Source: Caulobacter sp. AP07
GTDB lineage: Bacteria; Pseudomonadota; Alphaproteobacteria; Caulobacterales; Caulobacteraceae
Length of the DNA stretch: 51,539 bases
Assembly (NCBI RefSeq): GCF_000281955.1
Contig: NZ_AKKF01000225.1
Span: 1 to 51,539, forward strand
Direction: 5' to 3'
Below, in pieces: positions 25,239 to 33,088 of this stretch; positions within the stretch are counted from its first letter, which is position 1, and each line of letters opens with the position of its first letter. Position numbers and translations under genes: made by a program. Below the pieces are notes generated by a model. It had not been told where the DNA came from, did not search any database, and worked only from the letters and a program-made list of their open reading frames with translations.

Positions 25239-25457
25239 CGAATGAAGTCCTGACGCGGGAGGGCGCGAGCGCACGCCCCGACGTCGGATCAAACCGCCAG
25301 TGTGGCCTTAAGGTTCCGCGCGAAAAATAAAGAACCTGAAGCTGTTTCAACCGTTCGCCTTCCACGATACTTGCGTTAACGAGCAAGAGACGTGACGGCC
25401 ATCTGAAGCGACGCGGACCGGCCGCGTGCGAGCGTGCGGCGAGACCTTTTGACGGTG

Positions 25458-26960
25458 ATGAAGACCTGGACCAAACGGGGCGCACTGCTTGGCGGCGCGC
25501 TTTCTTTCCTGTCGATCGCGGCGGCTCGCGCCCAGGTCCAGAACCCGCCCCTGGTGAGGGCGCCGCAGCAGCCCCAGGTCTTCACGCCGCCGCCGACCAG
25601 CGTGGTGCTGCGGCCCGACCAGGTCGAGCTGCTGACGCGGACCCTGGCCCAGGCCCCGACCCACGGCTTCGAGCCCGGGGACTTCTCGGCCGACGCCATC
25701 CTGCCGATGCTGGGCTCGCGCGACACCGCCACCCGCCAGGCGGGCCAGGCCCAGCTGATCCTCAACACCCTGCGCTACGCCAAGGCCGTGCGTTCGGGCC
25801 GCCTGGCGCCGGACGCCTTCCTCGGCGACTGGGGACTGCGCCCGGCGGCCTACGACCCCGGCCCCGACTTCATGCAGGCCGCGCTCCAGGATCGCCTCGG
25901 TCCCTGGCTGGACAGCCTGCCGCCGCCCTATACCGGCTACCAGACCCTGCGGAAGGGCCTGGCGACCTATCGCGACATCGCCGCGCGCGGGGGCTGGAAG
26001 CCGCTGGCCGCCGGTACGCCGCCATTGAAGCTGGGCGCCAAGAACGATCCACGCATCGCGGCCCTGGAGGCCCGGCTGGCCGTCGAGGACCCCACCGTCG
26101 CCGTCGACGGCGCCCCGGTGTTCGACGAGGCCCTGCAACAGGCGCTGATGCGGGCCCAGAAGCGCTTCGGCCTCAATCCCGACGGCGGACTGGGTCCGCA
26201 GACCCTGACGGCGCTGAACGTGCCGGTCCAGCGCCGCATCGACCAGATCCTGGCCAATATGGAGCGCTGGCGCTGGCTGCCGCAGCAGCTTCCGGCCGAC
26301 CGCATCCAGGTCAACATCGCCGCCGCGGTGATGAGCGTCTTCCACGACGACGCCCCGAACCTGACCATGCGGGCGGTCACCGGGCGGCCGGGCGACGAGA
26401 CGCCGATGCTGTCGTCGACGATCCACTCGATCGTCCTCAACCCGCCCTGGAACGTGCCGTCCTCGATCGCCGCCAAGGAGCTGTGGCCCAAGCAGCGCGC
26501 CAATCCGAGCTATTTCGCCAACAACGACTTCGTGGTCATCCCGACCGGCGACGGCGGCACGCGCCTGCAGCAGAAGGCCGGTCCCAAGGCGGCCCTGGGC
26601 CTGGTGAAGTTCGACTTCAACAACCCCTACGGCGTCTATCTGCACGACACCCCCAGCCGCTCGAAGTTCGCCAGCTTCAGCCGCCTGGCCAGCCACGGCT
26701 GCGTGCGCCTGGAAAAACCGATCCCGCTGGCCAAGCAGCTGCTGGCCGCCGACCCGGCCTGGAGCCCGGAGGTGGTCGACGAGACCATCGCCGCGGGCAA
26801 GACCGTGCGGGCCCCCCTGGCCCAGCCGATCGCCGTATTTCTGCTGTACTGGACCGCTTATGTGACCCCAGACGGGCAGGTGAACTTCCGCGACGACCCC
26901 TATGGCTGGGACAGGGAACTGGTGCTGCGTATTGCCGCATCCACCCCCGGCGCAGCTTGA
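25458..26960 (+). CDS. L,D-transpeptidase, YcbB-like, with peptidoglycan-binding domain
   Basis: A 500-aa periplasmic enzyme that forms 3-3 cross-links in peptidoglycan or attaches proteins to it. It has a signal peptide (about 1-25), a transpeptidase scaffold domain, a PG-binding-1-like unit (QKRFGLNPDGGLGPQTLTAL, about 231-250) and a C-terminal YkuD domain. In that domain H396 precedes S412-H-G-C415-V-R with the catalytic cysteine. ATG at 25458 begins the signal peptide; GTG codons at 25434 and 25455 are less likely. It is followed by an M15-type endopeptidase gene. Confidence 0.93.
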   Translation: MKTWTKRGALLGGALSFLSIAAARAQVQNPPLVRAPQQPQVFTPPPTSVVLRPDQVELLTRTLAQAPTHGFEPGDFSADAILPMLGSRDTATRQAGQAQLILNTLRYAKAVRSGRLAPDAFLGDWGLRPAAYDPGPDFMQAALQDRLGPWLDSLPPPYTGYQTLRKGLATYRDIAARGGWKPLAAGTPPLKLGAKNDPRIAALEARLAVEDPTVAVDGAPVFDEALQQALMRAQKRFGLNPDGGLGPQTLTALNVPVQRRIDQILANMERWRWLPQQLPADRIQVNIAAAVMSVFHDDAPNLTMRAVTGRPGDETPMLSSTIHSIVLNPPWNVPSSIAAKELWPKQRANPSYFANNDFVVIPTGDGGTRLQQKAGPKAALGLVKFDFNNPYGVYLHDTPSRSKFASFSRLASHGCVRLEKPIPLAKQLLAADPAWSPEVVDETIAAGKTVRAPLAQPIAVFLLYWTAYVTPDGQVNFRDDPYGWDRELVLRIAASTPGAA

Positions 26961-27105
26961 CCCGGGGTCCCGCGTAAGGCCTCTTTCCTGTCTCGGTCCT
27001 TTCCTGTTCGGAAAGGACTTTGGCGTTCTAGTGCTCGCGTGAGGGCCGCCAAGTGCGGTGGCCCGCCTTCCGGCCATCGCGCGAAGTTAGTCGGGAAAGC
27101 GTACC

Positions 27106-27789
27106 ATGATCGATCGACGCAAGCTGCTTGGGCTTGGTTTCGGCGTGCTCGGCGCGAGCATGGTCGGGCCCATGGCGGCGCTTGCCCAAGCCAAACTCGC
27201 CGACAGCGACCCGATCGGCGACCTGCTGCTGCGCCAGTCGCAACTGCCCGAGGGCCTGCCCGTCGAAGGCCTGCCCGCGGAAGCCGCGGCGACCCAGGCG
27301 GCGGTTCCCCTCGGCGCCTACCGCCCCGCCGCGACCGCCCAGCGCTGGCTGAAGCTGCACAACGTCCACACCCAGGAGCGGCTGGAAGCGGTCTATTTCG
27401 AAAAGGGCGAGTACGTGCCCGACGCCGTCCAGGCCCTGGACAAGGTGCTGCGCGACTTCCGCACCGGCGACGTCCATCCGATGAACCCCCAGCTGTTCGA
27501 CACCCTGGCCGACCTGGCCAGGAAGACCGACACCAAGGACCACTTCCAGGTGATCTCCGGCTACCGCTCGCCCAAGACCAACGCCATGCTCAACGAACGC
27601 AGCGGCGAGGTCGCCAAACGCAGCCTGCACATGGACGGCAAGGCGATTGATATCTATTTGGAGGATGTCGCTCTGGATCGGGTGAGGGCCGCGGCCCTGG
27701 ATCTCGGACGGGGGGGTGTGGGTTATTATCCCACGAGCAACTTCGTCCACGTCGACGTCGGACCTGTCCGGCGTTGGGTCGGCTCCTAG
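27106..27789 (+). CDS. DUF882 / M15-type murein peptidase, Tat-exported
   Basis: A 227-aa protein with a twin-arginine signal peptide (DRRKLLGLGFG) cleaved after about residue 28. The C-terminal Peptidase M15A (YcbK/MepK-like) domain shows zinc ligands H175 and D182 in SLHMDGKAID and H215 in FVHVDVG, after the conserved ISGYRSPKTN. MepK in E. coli cuts 3-3 cross-links made by L,D-transpeptidases. The gene lies 145 bases after an L,D-transpeptidase gene, so making and cutting of 3-3 links are paired here. Confidence 0.9.
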   Translation: MIDRRKLLGLGFGVLGASMVGPMAALAQAKLADSDPIGDLLLRQSQLPEGLPVEGLPAEAAATQAAVPLGAYRPAATAQRWLKLHNVHTQERLEAVYFEKGEYVPDAVQALDKVLRDFRTGDVHPMNPQLFDTLADLARKTDTKDHFQVISGYRSPKTNAMLNERSGEVAKRSLHMDGKAIDIYLEDVALDRVRAAALDLGRGGVGYYPTSNFVHVDVGPVRRWVGS

Positions 27790-27820
27790 AAGAGGGCCGC
27801 AGATCAGAGGATAGTCCCTG

Positions 27821-28177
27821 ATGGCCAAGGCCGAACGCAAGAGCAACCCGTTCGGATGGATCGTCGTGGGGGCGCTGGTGGGGGCGATCGCCACCATGGG
27901 CGTGCTGATGATCGCCAGCTCGATGTCCTCCGACCGCGGCTATGAGGACGGCCCGACCGAAATCCGCACCGCCGCCGATGACGCCGCCAGCGCCGCCGCC
28001 GCGCGGCCGCCGGCCGTGATCGCCATGCCCAAGCCCGAGCAGCCGGCCGCCCCTGTCGCCACGATCCCGGCCCCCGCCGCCGCCCAGCCGGCGCCGACCG
28101 TCGACGCCCAGATGGCCGACGACGCCGCCGCCGCGGGCATGACCTCGCGGGCGGGCTCCGACCAACCGACAAATTAG
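27821..28177 (+). CDS. Single-pass membrane protein with Ala/Pro-rich tail
   Basis: A 118-aa protein not recognised from any family. A short basic N-terminus (MAKAERKSNP) is followed by one transmembrane helix (about 11-35, WIVVGALVGAIATMGVLMI) and a long low-complexity Ala/Pro-rich periplasmic tail. Such architecture suits a small envelope anchor, but no function can be given. It starts 32 bases after the M15 gene with a GAGGATAG ribosome-binding site, so it is probably the last gene of the cell-wall operon. Confidence 0.65.
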   Translation: MAKAERKSNPFGWIVVGALVGAIATMGVLMIASSMSSDRGYEDGPTEIRTAADDAASAAAARPPAVIAMPKPEQPAAPVATIPAPAAAQPAPTVDAQMADDAAAAGMTSRAGSDQPTN

Positions 28178-28189
28178 GTTGTAAGGACG

Positions 28190-28345
28190 TTAGGCCGCTT
28201 CGTCTTCACGTGGCCGGGGCGGGGCCGCGTAGCGCGAAATATGGCGCATGACGCTGAGCTGCTGCTCAATCGCCTCTATGCGCTCGGCCTGTTTGATCAC
28301 CAGGCGTTCCAGATCCTGCAGACGTTCCTCGATGCGTTCAGTCAT
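28190..28345 (-). CDS. SlyX-like small coiled-coil protein
   Basis: A 51-aa protein made of one heptad-rich helix (IEERLQDLERLVIKQAERIE and onward to residue 35) and a short Pro/Arg tail. It resembles SlyX, a conserved small protein of unknown function that is usually about 70 aa, so this copy is short. It ends 13 bases from the stop of the rightward membrane protein gene. Confidence 0.65.
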   Translation of the reverse strand: MTERIEERLQDLERLVIKQAERIEAIEQQLSVMRHISRYAAPPRPREDEAA

Positions 28346-28435
28346 GGGCTGTCTCCAACCACCAGGACCGCCATCGAACGCGCCTGACCCGGCGAGGTCA
28401 AGTGGGTTTGTGCGTTTGCACCGAGCCCAAACGCA

Positions 28436-28463
28436 CACGGCCCCGGAGGAGTCCGGGGCCGTG
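28436..28463 (-). terminator. Strong hairpin behind pstS
   Basis: A perfect 12-bp stem (CACGGCCCCGGA with TCCGGGGCCGTG) closes on a GGAG loop and lies 23 bases past the pstS stop codon. The run that follows on the minus strand is only moderately T-rich. Confidence 0.7.
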
Positions 28464-28485
28464 CTGTAACGCTTGGGATCGGTTC

Positions 28486-29526
28486 CTACGACTTCGGCGC
28501 GGCCATCGCCGGCAGCTTGTTCGCCGCGCCCTTCATGGCCTCGTGCTGGGCCGGGGGCAGGGGGATCAGGCCGCGGCCCTGCAGGTAGCCGCCCCGGCCG
28601 GTGGCCGAGTCGGAGACGAACTCGGCGATGAACTCCTTCAGGCCGGGCGTCACGCCGATCTGGTCCTTCTTGACGTAGATGTAGAGCGAGCGGGCCAGCG
28701 GGTAGGAGCCGTTGGCGATCGTCTGGGCCGAAGGCTTCACGCCGTTGACGCTGGCGGCCTTGATGCGGTTGGCGTTCTCCTCGAGGAAGGAATAGCCGAA
28801 CACGCCCAGGGCGCCCGGGGTCTTCTCGATGGTGCCGACGATGGCGTTGTCGTTCTCGCCGGCGTCGACCCACGGGCCGTCGGTGCGCAGCGGATCGACC
28901 TTGGCCTTGAAGGCCTTCTCGTCGCTGTCGTGCAGGGCCTTGGCGGTGGGGAACTTCTTGGCTCCGCCCTCGATGGCCAGCTCGACGAAGGCGTCGCGGG
29001 TGCCCGAGGTGGGCGGCGGGCCGTAGACCAGGATGCGGTTGGCCGGCAGGCCCGCGCCGATGTCCTTCCAGCTCTTGTAGGGGTTGGCCACGAACTGGCC
29101 GCCGCGCAGGGCGTTCTGGGCCAGGCCCAGATACAGGTGCTCGACCTTGAAGTTGTAGTCGGGCGCCTTCTTGTCCATGGCCACGACGATGCCGTCGAAG
29201 CCGATCTTCAGCTCGACGATGTTGTTGACGCCCTTGGCCTTGCAGGCCTCGAACTCGGACTTCTTCATCGGCCGCGAGGCGTTGGCGATGTCGGGGAACT
29301 TCTCGCCCATGCCGCCGCAGAACATCTTGATGCCGCCGCCGGTGCCCAGGCTTTCGATCTTCGGCGACTTCTTGCCGGTCTTCTTGGCGAAGTTCTCGGC
29401 GGTGCGGGTCGAGAACGGGAACACGGTCGACGAGCCGGCGGCCCAGACGTAGTCGCGGGCGGCGTGGGCGCTGGACGCGCCGGTCAGCAGGGCGAGCGCG
29501 GCGGCGGCTCCGAGCAGGGTCTTCAT
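28486..29526 (-). CDS. pstS: Phosphate ABC transporter substrate-binding protein
   Basis: A 346-aa periplasmic protein with a signal peptide (about 1-22), then the PBP-like domain typical of high-affinity phosphate binding. It has AAGSSTVFPFSTR at the N-terminus of the mature protein, and an SGTRDAFVELA segment for the phosphate site. It is alone: no pstC, pstA or pstB is adjacent. A three-repeat Pho box lies 69 bases upstream of the start and indicates PhoB control. Its position beside an arsenic operon is suggestive, because arsenate enters cells by phosphate uptake. Confidence 0.92.
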   Translation of the reverse strand: MKTLLGAAAALALLTGASSAHAARDYVWAAGSSTVFPFSTRTAENFAKKTGKKSPKIESLGTGGGIKMFCGGMGEKFPDIANASRPMKKSEFEACKAKGVNNIVELKIGFDGIVVAMDKKAPDYNFKVEHLYLGLAQNALRGGQFVANPYKSWKDIGAGLPANRILVYGPPPTSGTRDAFVELAIEGGAKKFPTAKALHDSDEKAFKAKVDPLRTDGPWVDAGENDNAIVGTIEKTPGALGVFGYSFLEENANRIKAASVNGVKPSAQTIANGSYPLARSLYIYVKKDQIGVTPGLKEFIAEFVSDSATGRGGYLQGRGLIPLPPAQHEAMKGAANKLPAMAAPKS

Positions 29527-29594
29527 GACGGCATCCTACTTTCGAGGGGGCGAGAAGGAGGGAACGCGTGAAATCTACGTCCTATGCGGTCGTC

Positions 29595-29627
29595 ATTTGT
29601 CACAGTTTAGCGACAGATTTGCGACAG
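29595..29627 (-). promoter_or_regulatory. Pho box, three 11-bp repeats
   Basis: Read on the minus strand, CTGTCGCAAAT, CTGTCGCTAAA and CTGTGACAAAT follow one another at exactly 11 bp, the period and CTGTCA-like core of PhoB-binding half-sites. The array faces pstS and lies between it and the last ars gene. Confidence 0.8.
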
Positions 29628-29652
29628 AATCCGTTCACGGACGATCGGTAGA

Positions 29653-30069
29653 TCAACCCTTGGGCCGCACGACCTCGCCGTCTTCCTTGGTGAAGCTTTC
29701 GGGCGCGGCGTCCAGCAGGTCGAACACCCGCTCGGAGGGGCGGCACAGCCCGACGCCCTTGGGCGTGACGACGATCGGGCGTTCCACCAGGATCGGCTCG
29801 GCGACCATGGCGGCGAGGATCGCGTCGTCGGCCACGCCCGGCTCCAGCAGGCCCAGCTCGGTGGCCGGTCCCTTGGCGCGCAGCCAGTCGCGCGGCGTCG
29901 CGCCGGCCTTGGCCAGCAGGTCCCGCAGCTGTTCCCGCGTCCAGCCGGCCTTCACGTACTCGACCACGGTGGGCTCGACGCCCGAGGCCTGGATCATGGC
30001 CAGCACGTTGCGCGAGGTGCCGCACTTGGGATTGTGGAAGATCGTGACGGGGAAATCGGTCCGGGTCAT
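29653..30069 (-). CDS. arsC: Arsenate reductase, glutaredoxin-dependent type
   Basis: A 138-aa cytosolic enzyme of the ArsC/Spx thioredoxin-fold family that reduces arsenate to arsenite with glutathione and glutaredoxin. The catalytic cysteine is C16 in NPKCGTSRN, and the later arginines of the active site are in IVVTPKGVGLCRP. The ATG overlaps the stop of the aquaporin gene (ATGA). It is the fourth gene of a leftward operon arsR-arsC-aqpS-arsC, so this operon carries two unrelated kinds of arsenate reductase. Confidence 0.92.
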   Translation of the reverse strand: MTRTDFPVTIFHNPKCGTSRNVLAMIQASGVEPTVVEYVKAGWTREQLRDLLAKAGATPRDWLRAKGPATELGLLEPGVADDAILAAMVAEPILVERPIVVTPKGVGLCRPSERVFDLLDAAPESFTKEDGEVVRPKG

Positions 30070-30740
30070 GGGCGGTCTTGGTCCTTGAGAAGCCATCCGA
30101 ACACCCCGGTCGCCAGCAGGGCGCCGACGAACTGGGCCAGGATGAAGGCGGGCGCCGAGGCGGGGGCGATGCCGGCGAAGGTGTCCGACAGGGCGCGCGC
30201 CACGGTGACCGCCGGATTGGCGAACGATGTCGAGGCGGTGAACCAGTAGGCGGCGGTGATGTAAAGCCCGACCGCGACGGCCGTGAAGTCGGGCCGGAAG
30301 CGGACCGCGCCCAGGATGGTCGCCACCAGGCCGAAGGTCGCCACCGTCTCGGCCAGCATCTGGGCGGGGCCGTCGCGCAGCCTGGTCGAGACTTGCAGGA
30401 TCGGCTCGCCGAACATCGCGTGGGCCAGCCAGACCCCGGCCACCGCGCCGACGACCTGCGCGAGCGGATAGAGCAGGGCGTCGCGCGTCGACATCTCCCT
30501 GCGCAACAGGGCGACCAGGGTGACGGCGGGGTTGAAGTGGGCGCCCGAGATCGGCCCGAACACGGTGATCAGCACCACCAGGCCCGCGCCGGTGGCCAGG
30601 GTGTTGCCCAGCAGGGCGATGGCGACATTGCCGCCCGCCAGCCGCTCGCCCATGATCCCGGAACCGATGACCACGGCCAGCAGCAGGGCCGAGCCCAGGG
30701 CTTCGGCGGCCAGGCGGCGCGGCAAGGTGAAATGCGTCAT
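30066..30740 (-). CDS. aqpS: MIP-family aquaglyceroporin of the ars operon (AqpS-like)
   Basis: A 224-aa inner-membrane channel with six helices and two half-helices bearing N70-P-A72 and N175-P-A177. In Sinorhizobium meliloti an aquaglyceroporin, AqpS, replaces the ArsB pump: arsenite made by ArsC leaves the cell through it down its gradient. The same gene order (arsR, reductase, aqpS, arsH nearby) and the absence of arsB or acr3 here support that role. It starts 7 bases after the upstream reductase gene. Confidence 0.88.
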   Translation of the reverse strand: MTHFTLPRRLAAEALGSALLLAVVIGSGIMGERLAGGNVAIALLGNTLATGAGLVVLITVFGPISGAHFNPAVTLVALLRREMSTRDALLYPLAQVVGAVAGVWLAHAMFGEPILQVSTRLRDGPAQMLAETVATFGLVATILGAVRFRPDFTAVAVGLYITAAYWFTASTSFANPAVTVARALSDTFAGIAPASAPAFILAQFVGALLATGVFGWLLKDQDRP

Positions 30741-30747
30741 GGAAATC

Positions 30748-31287
30748 CTAGGCCGCCGACTCGTCCGGGGCCTTGGGCTGGCCGATCTGGTCCATCTGGT
30801 GCTGCAGCGACAGCCGGTCCAGCGAGGCCATCGGCAGGGCGCAGAACGCGGTGATGCGGCTGTTGAGCTGGCGGTAGGCCTCGTCGAACGCCAGGGCGAT
30901 CTCGGCGTCCGTGCCGGTCGCGGTCGAGGGATCGGGGATGCCCCAGTGGGCGCTCATCGGCTGGCCGGGCCAGACCGGGCAGACCTCGCCGGCGGCGTTG
31001 TCGCAGACGGTGAACACGAAATCGAGTTCCGGGGCGTCTGGATTGTTCAGGATCGCGAACTCGTCCCAGGCCTTCGAGCGCAGGTCGTCGGTGTTGTAGT
31101 TCAGATGCTTCAGCAGGTGCAGGGCGTGCGGGTTGATCGCGCCGCTGGGCATGGAGCCGGCGGAGTAGGCCTTGAAGCGGCCCGCGCCGACGCGGTTCAT
31201 GATGGATTCGGCGAAGACCGAGCGCGCCGAATTGTGGGTGCAGAGGAACAGGACGTTCAGCGGGCGGTGTGTGGTGACGTCGATCAT
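30748..31287 (-). CDS. arsC: Arsenate reductase, low-MW tyrosine phosphatase type
   Basis: A 179-aa cytosolic protein of the LMW-PTP family, thioredoxin-coupled type. The P-loop is C16-T-H-N-S-A-R22-S, and a redox pair C95 and C103 matches the cysteines that relay the disulfide in thioredoxin-linked ArsC. The C-terminal 40 residues extend beyond the normal domain. Its ATG overlaps the arsR stop codon, so it is the first enzyme made after the repressor. Having both this and the glutaredoxin-type reductase gives two electron sources for arsenate reduction. Confidence 0.9.
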   Translation of the reverse strand: MIDVTTHRPLNVLFLCTHNSARSVFAESIMNRVGAGRFKAYSAGSMPSGAINPHALHLLKHLNYNTDDLRSKAWDEFAILNNPDAPELDFVFTVCDNAAGEVCPVWPGQPMSAHWGIPDPSTATGTDAEIALAFDEAYRQLNSRITAFCALPMASLDRLSLQHQMDQIGQPKAPDESAA

Positions 31288-31655
31288 GCTGTCTCCAGTT
31301 CGGTTTGGCAGGTTCCGTCGCAGGCCGCGGCTTTGGCCAGGATGTCGCCCAGCGGCGCGCAGATCTCCGGCGCGCCGCCGCAGCAATCCTCCATCAGGAA
31401 GCCCAGCAGGGCGCTCATCGCCCCGTAGTCGGCGGCGTAGATGATCGACCGGCCCTCGCGCCGCGCGCCGATCAGCCCGGCGTGCGACAGGATGTTGAGG
31501 TTGGCCGACAGGGTATTGGGGACCATCGCCAGGCGGCGGGCGATCTCGCCGGCGGCGACGCCGGGCCGGCCGGCCTGGACCAGCAGGCGGAAGATCGCCA
31601 GCCGGCCCTCGTGGCCGAGCGCGGAGAGCGAAACGGTGGCGGCTTTCAATTCCAT
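31284..31655 (-). CDS. arsR: ArsR-family arsenic-responsive repressor
   Basis: A 123-aa winged-helix repressor. The DNA-reading helix lies around EIARRLAMVPNTLSANLNIL. A cysteine cluster at the C-terminus (C91, C92, C99, C112, C116) is a likely arsenite site, unlike the ELCVCDL helix site of the E. coli protein; this placement is known in other ArsR classes. The start codon lies inside a 10-bp-armed palindrome (31653-31678), which suggests autoregulation, and arsH diverges from the same region. Confidence 0.9.
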   Translation of the reverse strand: MELKAATVSLSALGHEGRLAIFRLLVQAGRPGVAAGEIARRLAMVPNTLSANLNILSHAGLIGARREGRSIIYAADYGAMSALLGFLMEDCCGGAPEICAPLGDILAKAAACDGTCQTELETA

Positions 31656-31678
31656 ATTTCCAATATGATGGAAATATG
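31653..31678. promoter_or_regulatory. ArsR operator-like palindrome
   Basis: CATATTTCCA and TGGAAATATG form a perfect 10-bp inverted repeat with a 6-base spacer in the arsR-arsH gap. One arm contains the arsR start codon. AT-rich, 10-12-bp-arm palindromes are typical ArsR/SmtB sites and this one could control both directions. Confidence 0.7.
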
Positions 31679-31714
31679 TGACGAGGGGAAGACAGCTTCG
31701 AGGATCCTCCCGCC

Positions 31715-32431
31715 ATGACCGACCTGCCCGCCCTGCAACCGCGGTTCCTGTCCGTTCCGACCTCGGCCGGCCTGGAGGTCGCGGCGCCCCATGTTCATCC
31801 GCCGCGCATCCTGCTGCTCTACGGCTCGCTGCGGGAACGTTCGTTCAGCCGGCTGCTGACGGAGGAGGCGGCCCGACTGCTGGAGCTGATGGGCTGCGAG
31901 ACCCGGATCTTCGATCCCCGCGACCTGCCGCTGCCCGACGCCGTCGGTCCCGACCATCCCAAGGTCCAGGAACTGCGGGCCCTGTCGCAGTGGTCGGAGG
32001 GCCAGGTGTGGTGCAGCCCGGAACGGCACGGGGCGATCACCGGGGTGATGAAGGCGCAGATCGACTGGATCCCGCTGGAGATCGGCAGCGTGCGCCCGAC
32101 CCAGGGCCGGACCCTGGCGGTGATGCAGGTCAGCGGCGGCTCGCAGTCGTTCAACGCCGTCAACACCCTGCGCCTGCTGGGCCGCTGGATGCGGATGATC
32201 ACCATCCCCAACCAGTCGTCGGTGGCCATGGCCTGGCAGGAGTTCGACGAGGCCGGCCGCATGCGGCCCTCGGCCTATTACGACCGCGTGGTCGACGTGA
32301 TGGAGGAACTGGTCAAGTTCACCCTGCTGACGCGGGACCGCGCCGATCACCTGGTCGATCGCTACAGCGAGCGCAAGGCGGCGGGCGGGGTGTCGCGCGA
32401 GGCGGCGCTGGCGGCGCGGGCGACGGCGTAG
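31715..32431 (+). CDS. arsH: ArsH organoarsenical oxidoreductase
   Basis: A 238-aa cytosolic NADPH:FMN oxidoreductase. ArsH oxidises trivalent methylated and aromatic arsenicals to less toxic pentavalent forms. The FMN-binding segment [12 protein letters not shown], the region [13 protein letters not shown] and the [10 protein letters not shown] loop are conserved. It is divergent from the arsR operon across a short shared control region, a frequent arrangement in alphaproteobacteria. The ATG is preceded by GAGGATCC. Confidence 0.95.
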   Translation: MTDLPALQPRFLSVPTSAGLEVAAPHVHPPRILLLYGSLRERSFSRLLTEEAARLLELMGCETRIFDPRDLPLPDAVGPDHPKVQELRALSQWSEGQVWCSPERHGAITGVMKAQIDWIPLEIGSVRPTQGRTLAVMQVSGGSQSFNAVNTLRLLGRWMRMITIPNQSSVAMAWQEFDEAGRMRPSAYYDRVVDVMEELVKFTLLTRDRADHLVDRYSERKAAGGVSREAALAARATA

Positions 32432-32505
32432 GGGGTATCGACCTTCAGCACTTCGGGCTGCTCGACCGCGTCGGTCCCTTCATCCGGCGCGTGAGGCGTC
32501 CGAAC

Positions 32506-32652
32506 CTAGGATTTGCCGCGGTTGAATTTCACGAGGCCGAAGCCCACGGCGAACCCGAGCAAAAGGCCGATCGCCATGTTGTCCATGAGGGCTCCGACGA
32601 TGACGCCGCCCGTCACGCCCAAGAAAAAATTCGCCCCATTCTTCCTGGTCAT
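32506..32652 (-). CDS. Small membrane protein, glycine-rich helix
   Basis: A 48-aa protein, mostly one long Gly-rich hydrophobic stretch (FFLGVTGGVIVGALMDNMAI then GLLLGFAVGFGLV). The ATG at 32652 has AAAGG 7 bases upstream, which favours it over the longer frame beginning at 32709. It is not recognised. The Gly spacing suggests tight helix packing or oligomerisation. Confidence 0.55.
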   Translation of the reverse strand: MTRKNGANFFLGVTGGVIVGALMDNMAIGLLLGFAVGFGLVKFNRGKS

Positions 32653-32831
32653 CCAGCGCCTTTCGAACCGCGAACGCCGCATGAGCGACCAGACGACAGC
32701 TTCCGTCAAGCTGACCCGGTGCAGGAGGAGCGAACGCCTGTAATGGGTCGAAATTCGCCATCGGCGCTATACCTGCAAGCCGACCTTTGGATCGCCACCT
32801 GCCAGGAATTGTCGGTCTCGGCGGGCACCCG

Positions 32832-32934
32832 CCTTGTGGCGGGAACCCCGTTGTCCGCCACAGGCGCGCGGGTGTGCGCGTTAGCTCGCCAAGGCTCGTC
32901 ACCGCCAACTGAACCAGGGGTTCCCGCCACAAGG
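32832..32934. repeat. Perfect 18-bp inverted repeat in a gene-poor gap
   Basis: CCTTGTGGCGGGAACCCC (32832-32849) is exactly inverted at 32917-32934, with 67 bases between. The gap from 32653 to 33088 contains no convincing gene. The arms could form a long stem or mark the ends of a small element; no transposase or target duplication is visible. Confidence 0.75.
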
Positions 32935-33088
32935 GCATGTGTAACCGGCAATTGCTCGCGGCGGCGATCTAACCGGTGCGACTGGAGCTTACTGCGGCCA
33001 AACCCAGGCTGAGGCTTGGGACGGACCCCAGCTTAGAGTTCGATCGCCGCCGGCGGCGACGCCAAGCTTCTCGTCCCAGCCACGAGAC

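Noticed and set aside
25311..25337. AGGTTC...GAACCT inverted repeat upstream of the L,D-transpeptidase gene
   Set aside because: Six-base arms with a 15-base spacer in an AT-richer promoter gap; too weak to call an operator.
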